From Villigracilis sp900696595 (GTDB lineage Bacteria; Chloroflexota; Anaerolineae; Anaerolineales; Villigracilaceae), in NCBI GenBank assembly GCA_030263615.1, contig SZPH01000010.1, positions 3,740-67,739 of the forward strand: a DNA stretch of 64,000 nt, given 5' to 3'. Shown here piece after piece: positions 34,629-43,360 of this stretch; positions within the stretch are counted from its first letter, which is position 1; each line of letters begins with the position of its first letter. The position numbers and the translations under genes were made by a program. The notes beneath the pieces are model-generated. The model saw only the letters and a program-made list of their open reading frames with translations, was not told the DNA's origin and did no database searches.

Positions 34629-34649
34629 TGCGTCTTGCGGCGGCGGTTT

Positions 34650-35333
34650 TTAATCCACAAACCGATACTTGATCAACGCCCAGACCGCCTCGAAGGCGTC
34701 GTGGAGTTTGATCTTCTTGCCCTGCGAGTAATCTCGCGGGTTGAAGGTGATCGGAACTTCGAAGATGCGGTATTTGCGTTTGAGAATCTTGGCGGTGAAT
34801 TCCGGCTCGAAGTTGAAACTGTTCGCGCGGATGACCATGCCTTCGATGACCTCCCGGCGGAAGACCTTGTAGCCGGTTTCCATGTCGGTCAGGATCGTGT
34901 CGTAGAGGATGTTGGTCATCAGAGTCAGAGACTTGTTAGCCACCATATGCCAGAACATGGTGACGCGATGCGCCCTGCCCAGGAAGCGCGAGCCGTACAC
35001 CACGTCCGCGATGCCCTCTTCGATGGGCTTGAGCAGTTCGGGGTAATCGCGCGGGTCGTATTCGAGATCGGCGTCCTGGATTAGAAGCACATCGCCCTTT
35101 GCCGCAGTCATACCCGTGCGGACTGCCGCCCCCTTGCCCTGGTTCTTCTCGTGCAGAATGACGCGCAGCCCCTTTTTGCCGTCCAGTTTTTTCAGGATGT
35201 CGCGCGTGCCGTCCTTGGAACCGTCGTCCACAAGAATGATCTCGTGGGCTTTTTTTGTCGCTTGCACGCGCTTCAGAATGGTCTCGATGCTTTCAACTTC
35301 GTTATAAACGGGGATAATGACGGATAGTTTCAT
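34650..35333 (-). CDS. Family 2 glycosyltransferase, dolichol-phosphate mannosyltransferase-like
   Basis: A 227-residue GT-A enzyme. The N-terminus KLSVIIPVYNE, the ILVDDGSKDGT nucleotide-sugar site, the QDADLEYDPRDYPEL segment with its DAD metal motif, and VVYGSRFLG are all typical of DPM1/polyprenyl-phosphate glycosyltransferases. It lacks C-terminal membrane helices, as DPM1-type enzymes do. It probably loads a sugar onto a polyprenyl phosphate at the membrane face. TATAAT at 35348-35343 is nine bases before ATG 35333, a leaderless-type start. Divergent from the ATPase gene at 35411. Confidence 0.88.
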   Translation of the reverse strand: MKLSVIIPVYNEVESIETILKRVQATKKAHEIILVDDGSKDGTRDILKKLDGKKGLRVILHEKNQGKGAAVRTGMTAAKGDVLLIQDADLEYDPRDYPELLKPIEEGIADVVYGSRFLGRAHRVTMFWHMVANKSLTLMTNILYDTILTDMETGYKVFRREVIEGMVIRANSFNFEPEFTAKILKRKYRIFEVPITFNPRDYSQGKKIKLHDAFEAVWALIKYRFVD

Positions 35334-35342
35334 GGCGGCTGG

Positions 35343-35366
35343 ATTATAAACGAAAAGAAGTATAAT
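35343..35366. promoter_or_regulatory. Divergent -10 boxes between GT2 and the ATPase gene
   Basis: TATAAT on the minus strand at 35348-35343 for the glycosyltransferase (nine bases to its ATG) and TATAAT on the plus strand at 35361-35366 for the ATPase gene (44 bases to ATG 35411). The two boxes are only 12 bp apart, so the -35 regions of the two promoters overlap the opposite transcript. Confidence 0.5.
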
Positions 35367-35410
35367 CGGCTCAAACAGGAAACAACCCTTCCCAGCACCC
35401 GGTGACGCGC

Positions 35411-36742
35411 ATGGTCGTAAAACAAACAGGACAAATTCCCCCTTCCTCCGCCGGCGGTTTTATTCCGCCCCAGATCAACAGCCTTGAAGACACCGGTCTG
35501 TCCACGCTTTGGCTTCAAGACCTGATTCTCAAGGTGCTGTACTTTCGCGGTTATCTTACCGGGAGCAAAATAGCGGATGAGATCACGCTTCCGTTCGCCG
35601 GTGTGACGGATCAGCTGCTGACAACCCTCAAGCAGGAAAAATCCATCGAGGTCAAATCGTCGCAGGGCGGCTTGGGCGAAGGCTCCTACACCTACGGCAT
35701 CACAAGCGCCGGCATTGTCCGCGCGCGCGAGGCGTTGGAGCGCAGTCAATATGCGGGACCGGCGCCCGTCCCCTTTGAAGTCTATAACGAATCGATTCGT
35801 CGTCAAAAGAGCGGACGAGTCGCCGTCACCACCCGCACCATGCGGCAGATTCTTTCGCAATTGGTCATCTCTGAGGCTTCGTTTCAGCGGCTGGGTCCCG
35901 CCCTCAACTCCGGCACTTCGATCTTTATGTACGGTCCCCCCGGCAACGGCAAGACCAGCATCGCGCGCGCGTTTGGCAACCTCGTCCTCAGCCAGAACAT
36001 GTACATCCCTTATGCGTTGTATTTGGATGGGCAGGTTATCAAAGTCTATGACGCGGTCAGCCATAGCCTCGCGCCGGATAACGACGCCAACTCCAACCCG
36101 ACCGGGACGTTGCGCGGATCCAGCCGCCGCGACCCGCGCTGGGTGAAGATTCGCCGCCCGTTCATCGTCGTCGGCGGCGAGTTGACTCTCGAAGGTCTCG
36201 ACCTGGTCTTCGACGACACCACCAAATTCTATGAAGCGCCGTTCCAGGTCAAAGCCAACGGCGGCATCCTGCTCATTGACGATTTCGGACGCCAGCAGGT
36301 GCGCCCGCGCGATCTGCTCAACCGCTGGATCGTCCCGCTCGAAAACCGCGTGGACTTCCTGCGCCTCCATACCGGACGCAAAGTGGAAGTCCCCTTCGAC
36401 GTCTTGATCGTCTTCTCGACCAATCTCCCCCCCAAAGACCTCGTGGACGAAGCCTTCCTCAGGCGTTTGCGCCACAAGATCGAGATCGGCGACCCGTCCT
36501 TCGAAGAATATCGTGAGATATTCAAGCGCGTCGCGCAGGATAAGCGCATCGAATACAACGACCAGGGCTTGGCGTATCTCTTGCAGGAATGGTACATCAA
36601 ACGCAATCGCAAACTGCGCGCCTCGCATCCGCGCGACCTGTGCGACCAGATATTAGACATCTCCTCCTACCTGGCTGTTCCGCCGACCATGAATCGTGAA
36701 ATGATTGACCGCGCCGCCCAGGCATATTTCGTGGATATTTAA
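35411..36742 (+). CDS. AAA+ ATPase with N-terminal winged-helix-like region
   Basis: 443 residues. The N-terminal ~110 residues look like a winged helix (GYLTGSKIADEITLPFAGVT, then GSYTYGITSAGIVRAREALE). The ATPase core has Walker A IFMYGPPGNGKTSIARAFGN and Walker B GGILLIDDFGRQQ. It continues with sensor 1 LIVFSTNLPP and an arginine-finger-like LRRLRHKIEIGDP. The AAA+ lid is at the C-terminus. It resembles MoxR/RavA-type chaperone ATPases but lacks an adjacent VWA gene. ATG 35411 is preferred over GTG 35402. GDPD follows 34 bp downstream and may be cotranscribed. The partner is unknown. Confidence 0.75.
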   Translation: MVVKQTGQIPPSSAGGFIPPQINSLEDTGLSTLWLQDLILKVLYFRGYLTGSKIADEITLPFAGVTDQLLTTLKQEKSIEVKSSQGGLGEGSYTYGITSAGIVRAREALERSQYAGPAPVPFEVYNESIRRQKSGRVAVTTRTMRQILSQLVISEASFQRLGPALNSGTSIFMYGPPGNGKTSIARAFGNLVLSQNMYIPYALYLDGQVIKVYDAVSHSLAPDNDANSNPTGTLRGSSRRDPRWVKIRRPFIVVGGELTLEGLDLVFDDTTKFYEAPFQVKANGGILLIDDFGRQQVRPRDLLNRWIVPLENRVDFLRLHTGRKVEVPFDVLIVFSTNLPPKDLVDEAFLRRLRHKIEIGDPSFEEYREIFKRVAQDKRIEYNDQGLAYLLQEWYIKRNRKLRASHPRDLCDQILDISSYLAVPPTMNREMIDRAAQAYFVDI

Positions 36743-36776
36743 CCCCGCTTCGCGCCCCGCCTCTGCCTGTTTCTCC

Positions 36777-37535
36777 ATGTTAGACAGTTTCCCACGCCCC
36801 ATCCTTCTAGCCCACCGCGGAGATTATAAATACGCGCCCGAGAACACCCTCCCGGCGTTTTCTCAAGCCATCCAAAAAGGCGCGGACGGAGTCGAACTCG
36901 ACGCCAAACTGACCGCTGACGGGCAGGTCGTCGTCATCCACGACGAGACCGTCAACCGCACAACCGGCGCGAACGGCAGGGTCGGATCATTCACCCTCGA
37001 AGCGATCCGCAAACTGGACGCCGGTTCCTGGTTCGACGAAAAATTCGCGGGGACGAAAATCCCCCTGCTCGAAGAAGTCTTCGAAACCGTGGGGCGGGAT
37101 AAACTCATCAACATCGAGTTGACCAATTACTTCTCCCTGTGTGATGGGCTTGTCGTAAAAGTCTGCGAGTTGCTCAAGCGCCATAACAACGCCGGGCAAA
37201 TCATCTTCTCCTCCTTCGCTCCCTCCAACCTTAAAATGGCCGCGCAACTTATTCCCGAAATCCCGCGCGGGTTGCTCGCCCACGCCGGTCTGTGGGGGTT
37301 ATGGGCGCGTTCCTTCGGTTTCATGTTCGGCGATTACCAGGCATTGCATCCGCATATTACCAACGTCAGCCGCGAACAGATTCAACGCATTCACCGCGTC
37401 AACCGCCGCGTACACGTCTGGACGGCGAACGAACCGGAGGATATCCGCCGTCTGCGCGATTGGGGCGCGGACGGCATCATCACCGACGACCCGGCGACCG
37501 CCGTCAAAGCGCTCGGCGGGCGAAGTCAGAGTTGA
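36777..37535 (+). CDS. Glycerophosphodiester phosphodiesterase
   Basis: A 252-residue TIM-barrel GDPD. Catalytic and metal motifs: LLAHRGDYKYAPENTLPAF (His and Arg), GVELDAKLTADGQVVVIHDE (Glu, Asp and the second His), RTTGANGRVGSFTLEAIRKL, and C-terminal VHVWTANEPEDIRRL with the DWGADGIITDDPA end. It splits glycerophosphodiesters from lipid turnover to glycerol 3-phosphate. There is no signal peptide from ATG 36777, so it is probably cytoplasmic. Two copies of a 55-bp repeat start at its stop codon. Confidence 0.92.
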   Translation: MLDSFPRPILLAHRGDYKYAPENTLPAFSQAIQKGADGVELDAKLTADGQVVVIHDETVNRTTGANGRVGSFTLEAIRKLDAGSWFDEKFAGTKIPLLEEVFETVGRDKLINIELTNYFSLCDGLVVKVCELLKRHNNAGQIIFSSFAPSNLKMAAQLIPEIPRGLLAHAGLWGLWARSFGFMFGDYQALHPHITNVSREQIQRIHRVNRRVHVWTANEPEDIRRLRDWGADGIITDDPATAVKALGGRSQS

Positions 37536-37653
37536 AAACCTCAGTTTGCTTTTGCGCGGGCGCAAACTAAAGTTTGCGGTACGAAGATTTTTCACAACGT
37601 TGAAAACCTCAGTTTGCTTTTGCGCGGGCGCAAACTAAAGTTTGCGGTACGAA
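37531..37653. repeat. Two exact copies of a 55-bp palindromic repeat
   Basis: 37531-37585 and 37599-37653 are identical, separated by 13 bp. Each holds the inverted segments GCGCAAACT and AGTTTGC and ends GGTACGAA. The first copy overlaps the final codons and stop of the GDPD gene. A diverged third copy lies at 30226-30280. Too short and structured for a gene; likely a mobile REP-like element. Confidence 0.85.
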
Positions 37654-37664
37654 CCGCGCTATGT

Positions 37665-37670
37665 TATAAA
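37665..37670 (+). promoter_or_regulatory. -10 box of the GH3 gene
   Basis: TATAAA nine bases before ATG 37680, without a Shine-Dalgarno sequence. Leaderless-type start directly after the 55-bp repeat. Confidence 0.45.
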
Positions 37671-37679
37671 AGCGGGACA

Positions 37680-40430
37680 ATGCGCCTGATAAGAATCCTT
37701 TTCCTGTTCCTCATTCTCCTTTCACTCACGCCATTTCCCGCGCAGGCGCAGACTCCCACTCCGCCCGCGGCTGTTCGAGTCGTGCTTGACGCCATGTCGC
37801 CGGAGGAACGGGTGGGGCAATTGTTCCTGGCAGCCTTTACCGGCACAGACGCCGGCGCCGAATCGCAGATATACGATCTCATCGCGCGGCGTCACATCGG
37901 CGGCGTGGTCTTCACTCGCGCCAACGACAATTTCACCGGCGACAATACGATCGCGGCGGCGTATCAAACGATCCAAACCCTTCAACGCATCGAGTGGGAC
38001 GCCTCCATTCCTCCTGTTGCCGGCCGTCCGCGTGAAAATTCCTACGCGCCGCTGTTCATTGGCATCTCGCAGGAGGGCGACGGCTTGCCCGCCGACCAGA
38101 TTCTCTCCGGCTTGACGCCGCTTCCGGGCGAGATGGCGATCGGCGCAACCTGGAACCCGGATTTTGCCGAAGCGACGGGAGAGACGCTTGGAAGTGAAAT
38201 TTCCATGTTGGGGTTCAACCTCATCCTCGGTCCAAATTTGGATGTGCTCGAATCGCCCGCCGGTTCGGATGGCGGCTTGGGGACGCGCGTTTTTGGCGGC
38301 GACCCGTTTTGGGTGGGCGAGATGGGACGGGCGTACGTCCGCGGTTTGCATCGCGGTTCAGATGGAAACATGCTTGTGATCGCCAGGGATTTTCCCGGCG
38401 CGGGCGGCGCAGACCGCCTGACCCAGGACGAAGTTTCCACGATACGAAAATCGCTCGAACAATTGAAGCAGGTCGAGCTTGCCCCCTTCTTCGCCGTGAC
38501 CGGCAACGCGGAACAACCGAACGAGATCGTGGACGGTTTGCTTGTTTCGCACATCCGTTATCAGGGGTTTCAAGGCAACATCCGCGCCACCACCCGCCCG
38601 ATCAGTTTCGACCAGCAGGCGCTCGGTCAGATCATGGCGCTGCCCGGTTTCAGCGGTTGGTATGCGAACGGCGGCTTATTGGTCAGCGATAATCTCGGCA
38701 CAACCGCCGTGCGAGATTTTTACGCCACCGGCGGCGGGCAGTTCCAGGCGCGAATCGCCGCGCGCGACGCCTTCCTGGCTGGCAACGACTTGTTGTATCT
38801 TGGAAATATAAAATCGGACGACGCGCCTGATTCTTATACGTCTGTGGTTCGCACATTGGAGTTCTTCGCGCAAAAATACCGCGAAGACCCGGCTTTCGCC
38901 CAGCGGGTTGACGCCTCGGTTGCGCGCATCCTCGCCGCCAAGTTAAAACTCTACGACGCCTTCACGTTCGATAACGTGATCGCCGACCCCAGCCCCAACC
39001 CGCCTGCGACCGAAGCCGAATCCGCCGATCCGGAATCGGGATCGGATATCTCATTCCAGATCGCGCGCAACGCCGCAACATTGATCAGCCCAACCCAGCA
39101 GGACCTCGCCTCTGTCCTGCCCCTGCCGCCAGGACCTTCGGATCGGATCGTCTTTCTCACCGACACTGTCAGCGGGGCGCAATGCTCGGGGTGTCCGACC
39201 CAGCCGTGGTTCGCGTCCGATGCGATGCAGAATGCGGCATTGCGGCTGTACGGTCCGCAGGGCGGCAATCAAGTGGAGGAGTTCCGGCTCAAATCCTATT
39301 CCTTTGAAAATTTGACGGCATTGCTGGACGCGCCCGACGACAACCAATTCATGGCGGACGATCTCGGCGCCGCGGATTGGGTCGTGGTCTCCGTGGCCGG
39401 CTCATCGAACAGCCAGCCCGAGCTCGTCAGCCGGCTGCTGCGCGAGCGCCCCGACCTGTTGTTGAACAAACAGTTGATCCTGTTCTCCTTCGGCGCGCCG
39501 TATTATTTCGACACTACGACCCTTTCGCGTTTCACCGCCTATTACGCGCTCTACAGCAAACAACCCGAGTTCGTGGATGTGGCGGCGCGCCTGCTTTTTC
39601 AGGAGTTGACCCCTTCCGGCGCGTCGCCGGTCTCGGTTCCCGCCGTGGGATACGATTTGATCGCGGTCATGTCGCCGGATCCGAATCAGATCATTCCGAT
39701 CTTTCTGGACCTGCCGCCTGAGTCTGCCACCCCCGAGCCGGGGACGACGCCCGAGCCGACGGTCGCCCCGCTCTTTCGCATCGGCGATACGATCTCACTG
39801 CGCACGGGCGCGATCGTGGATCACAACGGCAACCCGGCGCCGGATGGGACGGTGGTGCAGTTTTCGATGTTGTTGACGGGCGAGGGCGGCGGCATTTTAC
39901 AGCAGGTTGAATCGGTGACGACGGACGGCATCGCGCGCGCCGCCTTCGGTTTGGACAAGCCCGGCTTGCTCGAGATCCGCGTGACGAGCGAACCCGCCGT
40001 TATTTCCGAAGTGTTGCAATTGGACGTGTCGCAATCCGGCGCGGTGGCGGTGACGGTGGTCGTTCCCGAGTTGACGCAATCCGCCCAGCCGACGCCGCTG
40101 CCGCCTGTGGAGGAAGAATCGGATTCCTTTGTCACGCCCGAAGGCTACCCCCGCGTTTCCGCGTGGTCGCTTTCGATGTTGCTCGCCCTGTTGGGGTCGG
40201 GGGCGTTGTTTGCAATCGCTTCGCTGTTTCTCTCGCGGAGAACGACTCTTCGTCTTGCGCTCGGCATGTTGATCGGCGGATTGCTCGCTTATAACCTGCT
40301 GGCGTTTGGCTTGTTCAACCTGACTGGTTGGCTGGCGGAGACGGGCATGCCCGGCGTGCTGACCGTCATCCTTATCGGTCAGGGGGTTGGCTTGGCGGGC
40401 GGCTGGGTTTGGTCGCGCGCGGATAAATAG
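37680..40430 (+). CDS. Exported GH3-family protein (beta-N-acetylhexosaminidase-like) with C-terminal membrane helices
   Basis: 916 residues with a signal peptide (MRLIRILFLFLILLSLTPFP, then AQA). A GH3 N-terminal domain follows: MSPEERVGQLFLAAF, LTPLPGEMAIGATWN, LGTRVFGGDP and the nucleophile region LLVSDNLGT. The segment that in NagZ-type enzymes reads KH(F/S)PGHG..D(S/T)H is RDFPGAGGADRL here, so the catalytic His/Asp dyad is missing and activity is doubtful. After a second domain and a Thr-Pro linker comes an Ig-like sandwich (GDTISLRTGAIVDHNGNPAP), then three to four hydrophobic helices at the C-terminus. It may remodel or sense cell-wall sugars at the outer membrane face. Confidence 0.75.
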   Translation: MRLIRILFLFLILLSLTPFPAQAQTPTPPAAVRVVLDAMSPEERVGQLFLAAFTGTDAGAESQIYDLIARRHIGGVVFTRANDNFTGDNTIAAAYQTIQTLQRIEWDASIPPVAGRPRENSYAPLFIGISQEGDGLPADQILSGLTPLPGEMAIGATWNPDFAEATGETLGSEISMLGFNLILGPNLDVLESPAGSDGGLGTRVFGGDPFWVGEMGRAYVRGLHRGSDGNMLVIARDFPGAGGADRLTQDEVSTIRKSLEQLKQVELAPFFAVTGNAEQPNEIVDGLLVSHIRYQGFQGNIRATTRPISFDQQALGQIMALPGFSGWYANGGLLVSDNLGTTAVRDFYATGGGQFQARIAARDAFLAGNDLLYLGNIKSDDAPDSYTSVVRTLEFFAQKYREDPAFAQRVDASVARILAAKLKLYDAFTFDNVIADPSPNPPATEAESADPESGSDISFQIARNAATLISPTQQDLASVLPLPPGPSDRIVFLTDTVSGAQCSGCPTQPWFASDAMQNAALRLYGPQGGNQVEEFRLKSYSFENLTALLDAPDDNQFMADDLGAADWVVVSVAGSSNSQPELVSRLLRERPDLLLNKQLILFSFGAPYYFDTTTLSRFTAYYALYSKQPEFVDVAARLLFQELTPSGASPVSVPAVGYDLIAVMSPDPNQIIPIFLDLPPESATPEPGTTPEPTVAPLFRIGDTISLRTGAIVDHNGNPAPDGTVVQFSMLLTGEGGGILQQVESVTTDGIARAAFGLDKPGLLEIRVTSEPAVISEVLQLDVSQSGAVAVTVVVPELTQSAQPTPLPPVEEESDSFVTPEGYPRVSAWSLSMLLALLGSGALFAIASLFLSRRTTLRLALGMLIGGLLAYNLLAFGLFNLTGWLAETGMPGVLTVILIGQGVGLAGGWVWSRADK

Positions 40431-40440
40431 CGAATGATGC

Positions 40441-40735
40441 CGGGGGCGACCCGCCCAAATCTTGTAATCCATCATTGCGCCCGATAGGGTCGCCTCTGCG
40501 ACATTTGCCTGCACAGGCGACCCTTTGTTCTAAGAGACCGTTTCTTAAGTACACGGATTTGACGAATTGCACGGACTGGCGCGGATTTAATAAGAGGTTT
40601 TTCCCGTGAGAATCCGTGAAATCCGCGTAATCCGTATCCAAAAAGGACTTAAGAAACACTCTCTAAAGCAAATTTGTTCGATGACCCTGACGGGTCGCCG
40701 CTACGAAGCGCCAAAGAATTGAAAGAGGAGTATTC
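40441..40735. repeat. Composite of intergenic palindromic repeats
   Basis: GGCGACCC and GGGTCGCC occur alternately at about 40446, 40486, 40516 and 40690, giving nested hairpins. Inside lies a 132-bp unit (40533-40664) with 18-bp imperfect terminal inverted repeats AGAGACCGTTTCTTAAGT and ACTTAAGAAACACTCTCT and internal ATCCGCG/CGCGGAT motifs. No coding frame is credible. GAAAGAGGAG before 40736 is the ribosome site of the next gene. Confidence 0.6.
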
Positions 40736-41755
40736 ATGGAATCCACCAGTAAAACCGGAAAGACCCCAAAGGCAAAACAACCGCCCATTTTATTCGACAA
40801 GACCCAGGCGATCATCAAAGACTTGACGGTCAAACTCGGCGGCACGCTTGTCACCTACTTCAACAACCCGCGCGGCAGCGTCTGCCACGACGACGTGCTG
40901 GCGTTGTTCGAACTGCTCGAGAAGATCGGCAAACAGGAACGTATTTACCTCTTCGTAAAATCCAGCGGCGGCAATGGACAGGCGTCGTTACGCATCGTCA
41001 ATCTCCTGCGCCAGTATTGCGACGAGGTTGTCGCCGTCCTCCCGCTCGAGTGCGCTTCCGCCGCCACCATGGTCACCCTTGGCGCGAACGAAATTCACAT
41101 GGGTCCCATGGCGTATCTCACTTCGGTGGACACCTCGCTGACCCATTCGCTCTCGCCGATTGATCGCGACAATGACCGCGTCAGCGTCAGCCTCGACGAG
41201 TTGAACCGCGTGGTTCGGTTGTGGCAGGCGCAAAATGCCGACTCGAATGAGAATCCCTATCAACAGCTTTTCCAGCATGTGCATCCGCTCGTCATCGGGG
41301 CGGTGGATCGCGCGGAATCCCTTTCCATCATGTTGTGCAAGGAACTGCTCGCCTATCATATAAAAGAGGAAGCGGTCGCCGAGCGGATCGCTTCGACGCT
41401 TAACTCGAAATATCCTTCGCACGGCTATCCCATCCTTTTCGAGGAAGCCGGGCGCATCGGCTTGAAGGTCAGGCGCCTCGCGCCGGAGATCAACTCGCAA
41501 CTGCTCGAACTCAACGAACTCTATAGCGAGATGGGACAGCGCGCCACGACCGATTTCGACGACACCCACGCGCACGGCAACGAAATCCTCAACATCTGGG
41601 AGTCGACCGATGTGCTGGTCTATTACCAGCAGGACAAGGATTGGTTCTACCGCACCGAGGAGCGCCGCTGGATCTCGCTCAACGACAACAGCAGTTGGCG
41701 GCGCGTGGCGAAGAAGGGCAACAAAGTGGAGAAGTCCATCATCCACATCTCGTAA
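40736..41755 (+). CDS. SDH-type ClpP-fold serine protease/hydrolase
   Basis: 339 residues. ClpP/crotonase-like core: RIYLFVKSSGGNGQASLRIV gives the oxyanion-type glycine turn. VVAVLPLECASAATMVTLGA holds the serine of the S-A-A/G pattern, then NEIHMGPMAYLTSVD follows. Members of the serine dehydrogenase proteinase/SppA-like group have this layout and cut membrane or cytosolic peptides. No signal peptide is present. The C-terminal half is helical, with a WFYRTEERRWISL tail. A good GAGGAG precedes the ATG. Convergent with glnA, whose terminator lies 26 bp after this stop. Confidence 0.75.
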   Translation: MESTSKTGKTPKAKQPPILFDKTQAIIKDLTVKLGGTLVTYFNNPRGSVCHDDVLALFELLEKIGKQERIYLFVKSSGGNGQASLRIVNLLRQYCDEVVAVLPLECASAATMVTLGANEIHMGPMAYLTSVDTSLTHSLSPIDRDNDRVSVSLDELNRVVRLWQAQNADSNENPYQQLFQHVHPLVIGAVDRAESLSIMLCKELLAYHIKEEAVAERIASTLNSKYPSHGYPILFEEAGRIGLKVRRLAPEINSQLLELNELYSEMGQRATTDFDDTHAHGNEILNIWESTDVLVYYQQDKDWFYRTEERRWISLNDNSSWRRVAKKGNKVEKSIIHIS

Positions 41756-41775
41756 CCCTCTATTTCCCCGAAATC

Positions 41776-41810
41776 AAAAAGACATCCAAAGGTTTCAGCC
41801 TTCGGATGCC
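41776..41810 (-). terminator. glnA terminator
   Basis: On the minus strand GGCATCCGAAGG and CCTTTGGATGTC pair over 12 positions, with two G-U pairs, around a six-base loop and are followed by TTTTT. It lies beyond the heptamer array after glnA. On the plus strand the same bases give two mismatches, so it acts mainly on the glnA side. Confidence 0.75.
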
Positions 41811-41813
41811 TTT

Positions 41814-41868
41814 TCTACTCTCTAATTTCTATTCTCTACTCTCTAATTTCTATTCTCTATTCTCCGCT
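41814..41868. repeat. Heptamer array at the 3' end of glnA
   Basis: About eight 7-bp units (TCTACTC, TCTAATT, TCTATTC) between the glnA stop and its terminator. Same period-7 design as the array upstream of glnA at 43227-43360. Confidence 0.75.
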
Positions 41869-41869
41869 C

Positions 41870-43210
41870 TCACGCCGTTTCCAAATATCTTTGAATCTCA
41901 TAATCCGTCACGCGCAGGCGGAACTCATCCCACTCCTCCCATTTCGCGCGCAGATAGGCTTCAGTCAGGTAATCGCCAAGGGCGCCTTTCAGCACATTAT
42001 CCTTCGACAATTCGGTCAGCGATTCAGCCAGCGAGCCGGGCAGTTCGGTCACGCCGAGTTTGGCGCGTTCCTCCCGGTCGAGATGATAGAGATTGACGTT
42101 ATTCAACGCCTTGGGCGGCTTCATGTTCTTCTCGATGCCGTCGAGCGCGGCGGCGAGCATGGCGGCGAAGGCAAGGTACGGGTTGCAGGACGGGTCGGGG
42201 AAGCGTAACTCGGCGCGGACGGATTTATCGCGTCCTTCGGTGTAGCGCGGGATGCGGATCAACGCCGAACGATTCTGCTGCGCCCAGCCGATGTAAACCG
42301 GCGCTTCATAACCGGGGACAAGACGCTTGTATGAGTTTACAGTCGGCGCGACCACGCCGGCGAGCGCGCGCGCATGTTCCAACTGCCCGGCGATGAAGGA
42401 GTACGCCAGCGGCGAGAGGCGCGCCTCGTCCTTCGCATCGAAGAACAGGTTTTTGCCGTTCTTGACATCGAAGAGACTCTGGTGACAGTGCATTCCGGAG
42501 CCGTTGATGCCGAAGACCGGCTTGGGCATGAAGGAAGCGATCAACCCGTGCTGGGCCGCGATGGCCTTGACAGTGTACTTGAGCGTCAGGACGTTATCCG
42601 CCGCCTTGAGCGCGTCCGCGAAGCGGAAATCAATCTCATGCTGTCCGAGCGCAACTTCATGATGCCCGACTTCCACATCGAGTCCCATCGCGTCGAGCGC
42701 GTTCATCAACGCCGTGCGCACGACGACCGCTTCGTCGAACGAGGAGAAATCGAAGTAGCCGCCCGTGTCGTGGGGGACGGGATGCACGCCGTTTCCGTTT
42801 TCGCCCTTGAAGAGGAAGAACTCCGGCTCGGGGCCGATGTTGAACTGCCAGCCGCGTTCGGCGATTTTTGCGAGGATGCGTTTCAACGCGCCGCGCGCAT
42901 CGCCCTCGAAAGGTTCGCCAGCCGGGGTGAAAATATCGCAGAAGACGCGCGCGCGGCGCGATTCGGGCGAAGACCAGGGCAGGACCGCGTATGTTTCGGG
43001 GTCTATCTTGAGGCGCATATCGCTTTCCTGAATGCGCGCAAACCCTTCCACCGACGAGCCGTCGAACCATGCGCCGTCGTTCAGCACATCCTCGAGGCGA
43101 TGGATGGGCATATCCACGCTTTTGACCGCGCCCAACACATCCGTAAACTGGAGCGAAAGGAATTTAACATTATCTTCCTTCACCCGTTTCAATAAATCTT
43201 TTCCATCCAT
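41870..43210 (-). CDS. glnA: Glutamine synthetase type I
   Basis: 446 residues, the usual length of the GSI-alpha type. Family segments: FTDVLGAVKSVDMP, WFDGSSVEGFA, GPEPEFFLF (metal Glu), VEVGHHEVALGQHEIDFRF, GINGSGMHCHQSLFD (His and metal sites) and the RELRFPDPSCNPYLAFAAML-type end. No adenylylation tyrosine segment of the GSI-beta kind is visible in the C-terminal part, so control is probably by feedback or by binding proteins. The enzyme makes glutamine from glutamate, ammonia and ATP. AAAAGGAG lies seven bases before ATG 43210. The gene is flanked by heptamer arrays on both sides. Confidence 0.97.
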   Translation of the reverse strand: MDGKDLLKRVKEDNVKFLSLQFTDVLGAVKSVDMPIHRLEDVLNDGAWFDGSSVEGFARIQESDMRLKIDPETYAVLPWSSPESRRARVFCDIFTPAGEPFEGDARGALKRILAKIAERGWQFNIGPEPEFFLFKGENGNGVHPVPHDTGGYFDFSSFDEAVVVRTALMNALDAMGLDVEVGHHEVALGQHEIDFRFADALKAADNVLTLKYTVKAIAAQHGLIASFMPKPVFGINGSGMHCHQSLFDVKNGKNLFFDAKDEARLSPLAYSFIAGQLEHARALAGVVAPTVNSYKRLVPGYEAPVYIGWAQQNRSALIRIPRYTEGRDKSVRAELRFPDPSCNPYLAFAAMLAAALDGIEKNMKPPKALNNVNLYHLDREERAKLGVTELPGSLAESLTELSKDNVLKGALGDYLTEAYLRAKWEEWDEFRLRVTDYEIQRYLETA

Positions 43211-43226
43211 TTTATTTTCTCCTTTT

Positions 43227-43360
43227 CTGATAACTGATTACTGATTACTTTTCACTGCTCACGAACTTCTATTCACTACTCACTACTCACTACTCACTAC
43301 TCTCTACTCACTACTCTCTACTCTCTACTCTCTATTCACTACTCACTACTCTCCACTCAA
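43227..43360. repeat. Heptamer array in the glnA leader region
   Basis: About 19 units. They begin with CTGATAA and CTGATTA, turn into CTGCTCA and CTATTCA, then many CTACTCA and CTACTCT units, all in 7-bp period. The array starts 17 bp before the glnA ATG on the coding strand, so it would be part of the 5' untranslated RNA (as GAGTAGT-type units). It runs into the stop codon of the DMT gene. Confidence 0.8.

Noticed and set aside
35330..36628. A 432-residue minus-strand frame opposite the AAA+ ATPase
   Set aside because: Shadow of a clear Walker-motif protein on the plus strand.
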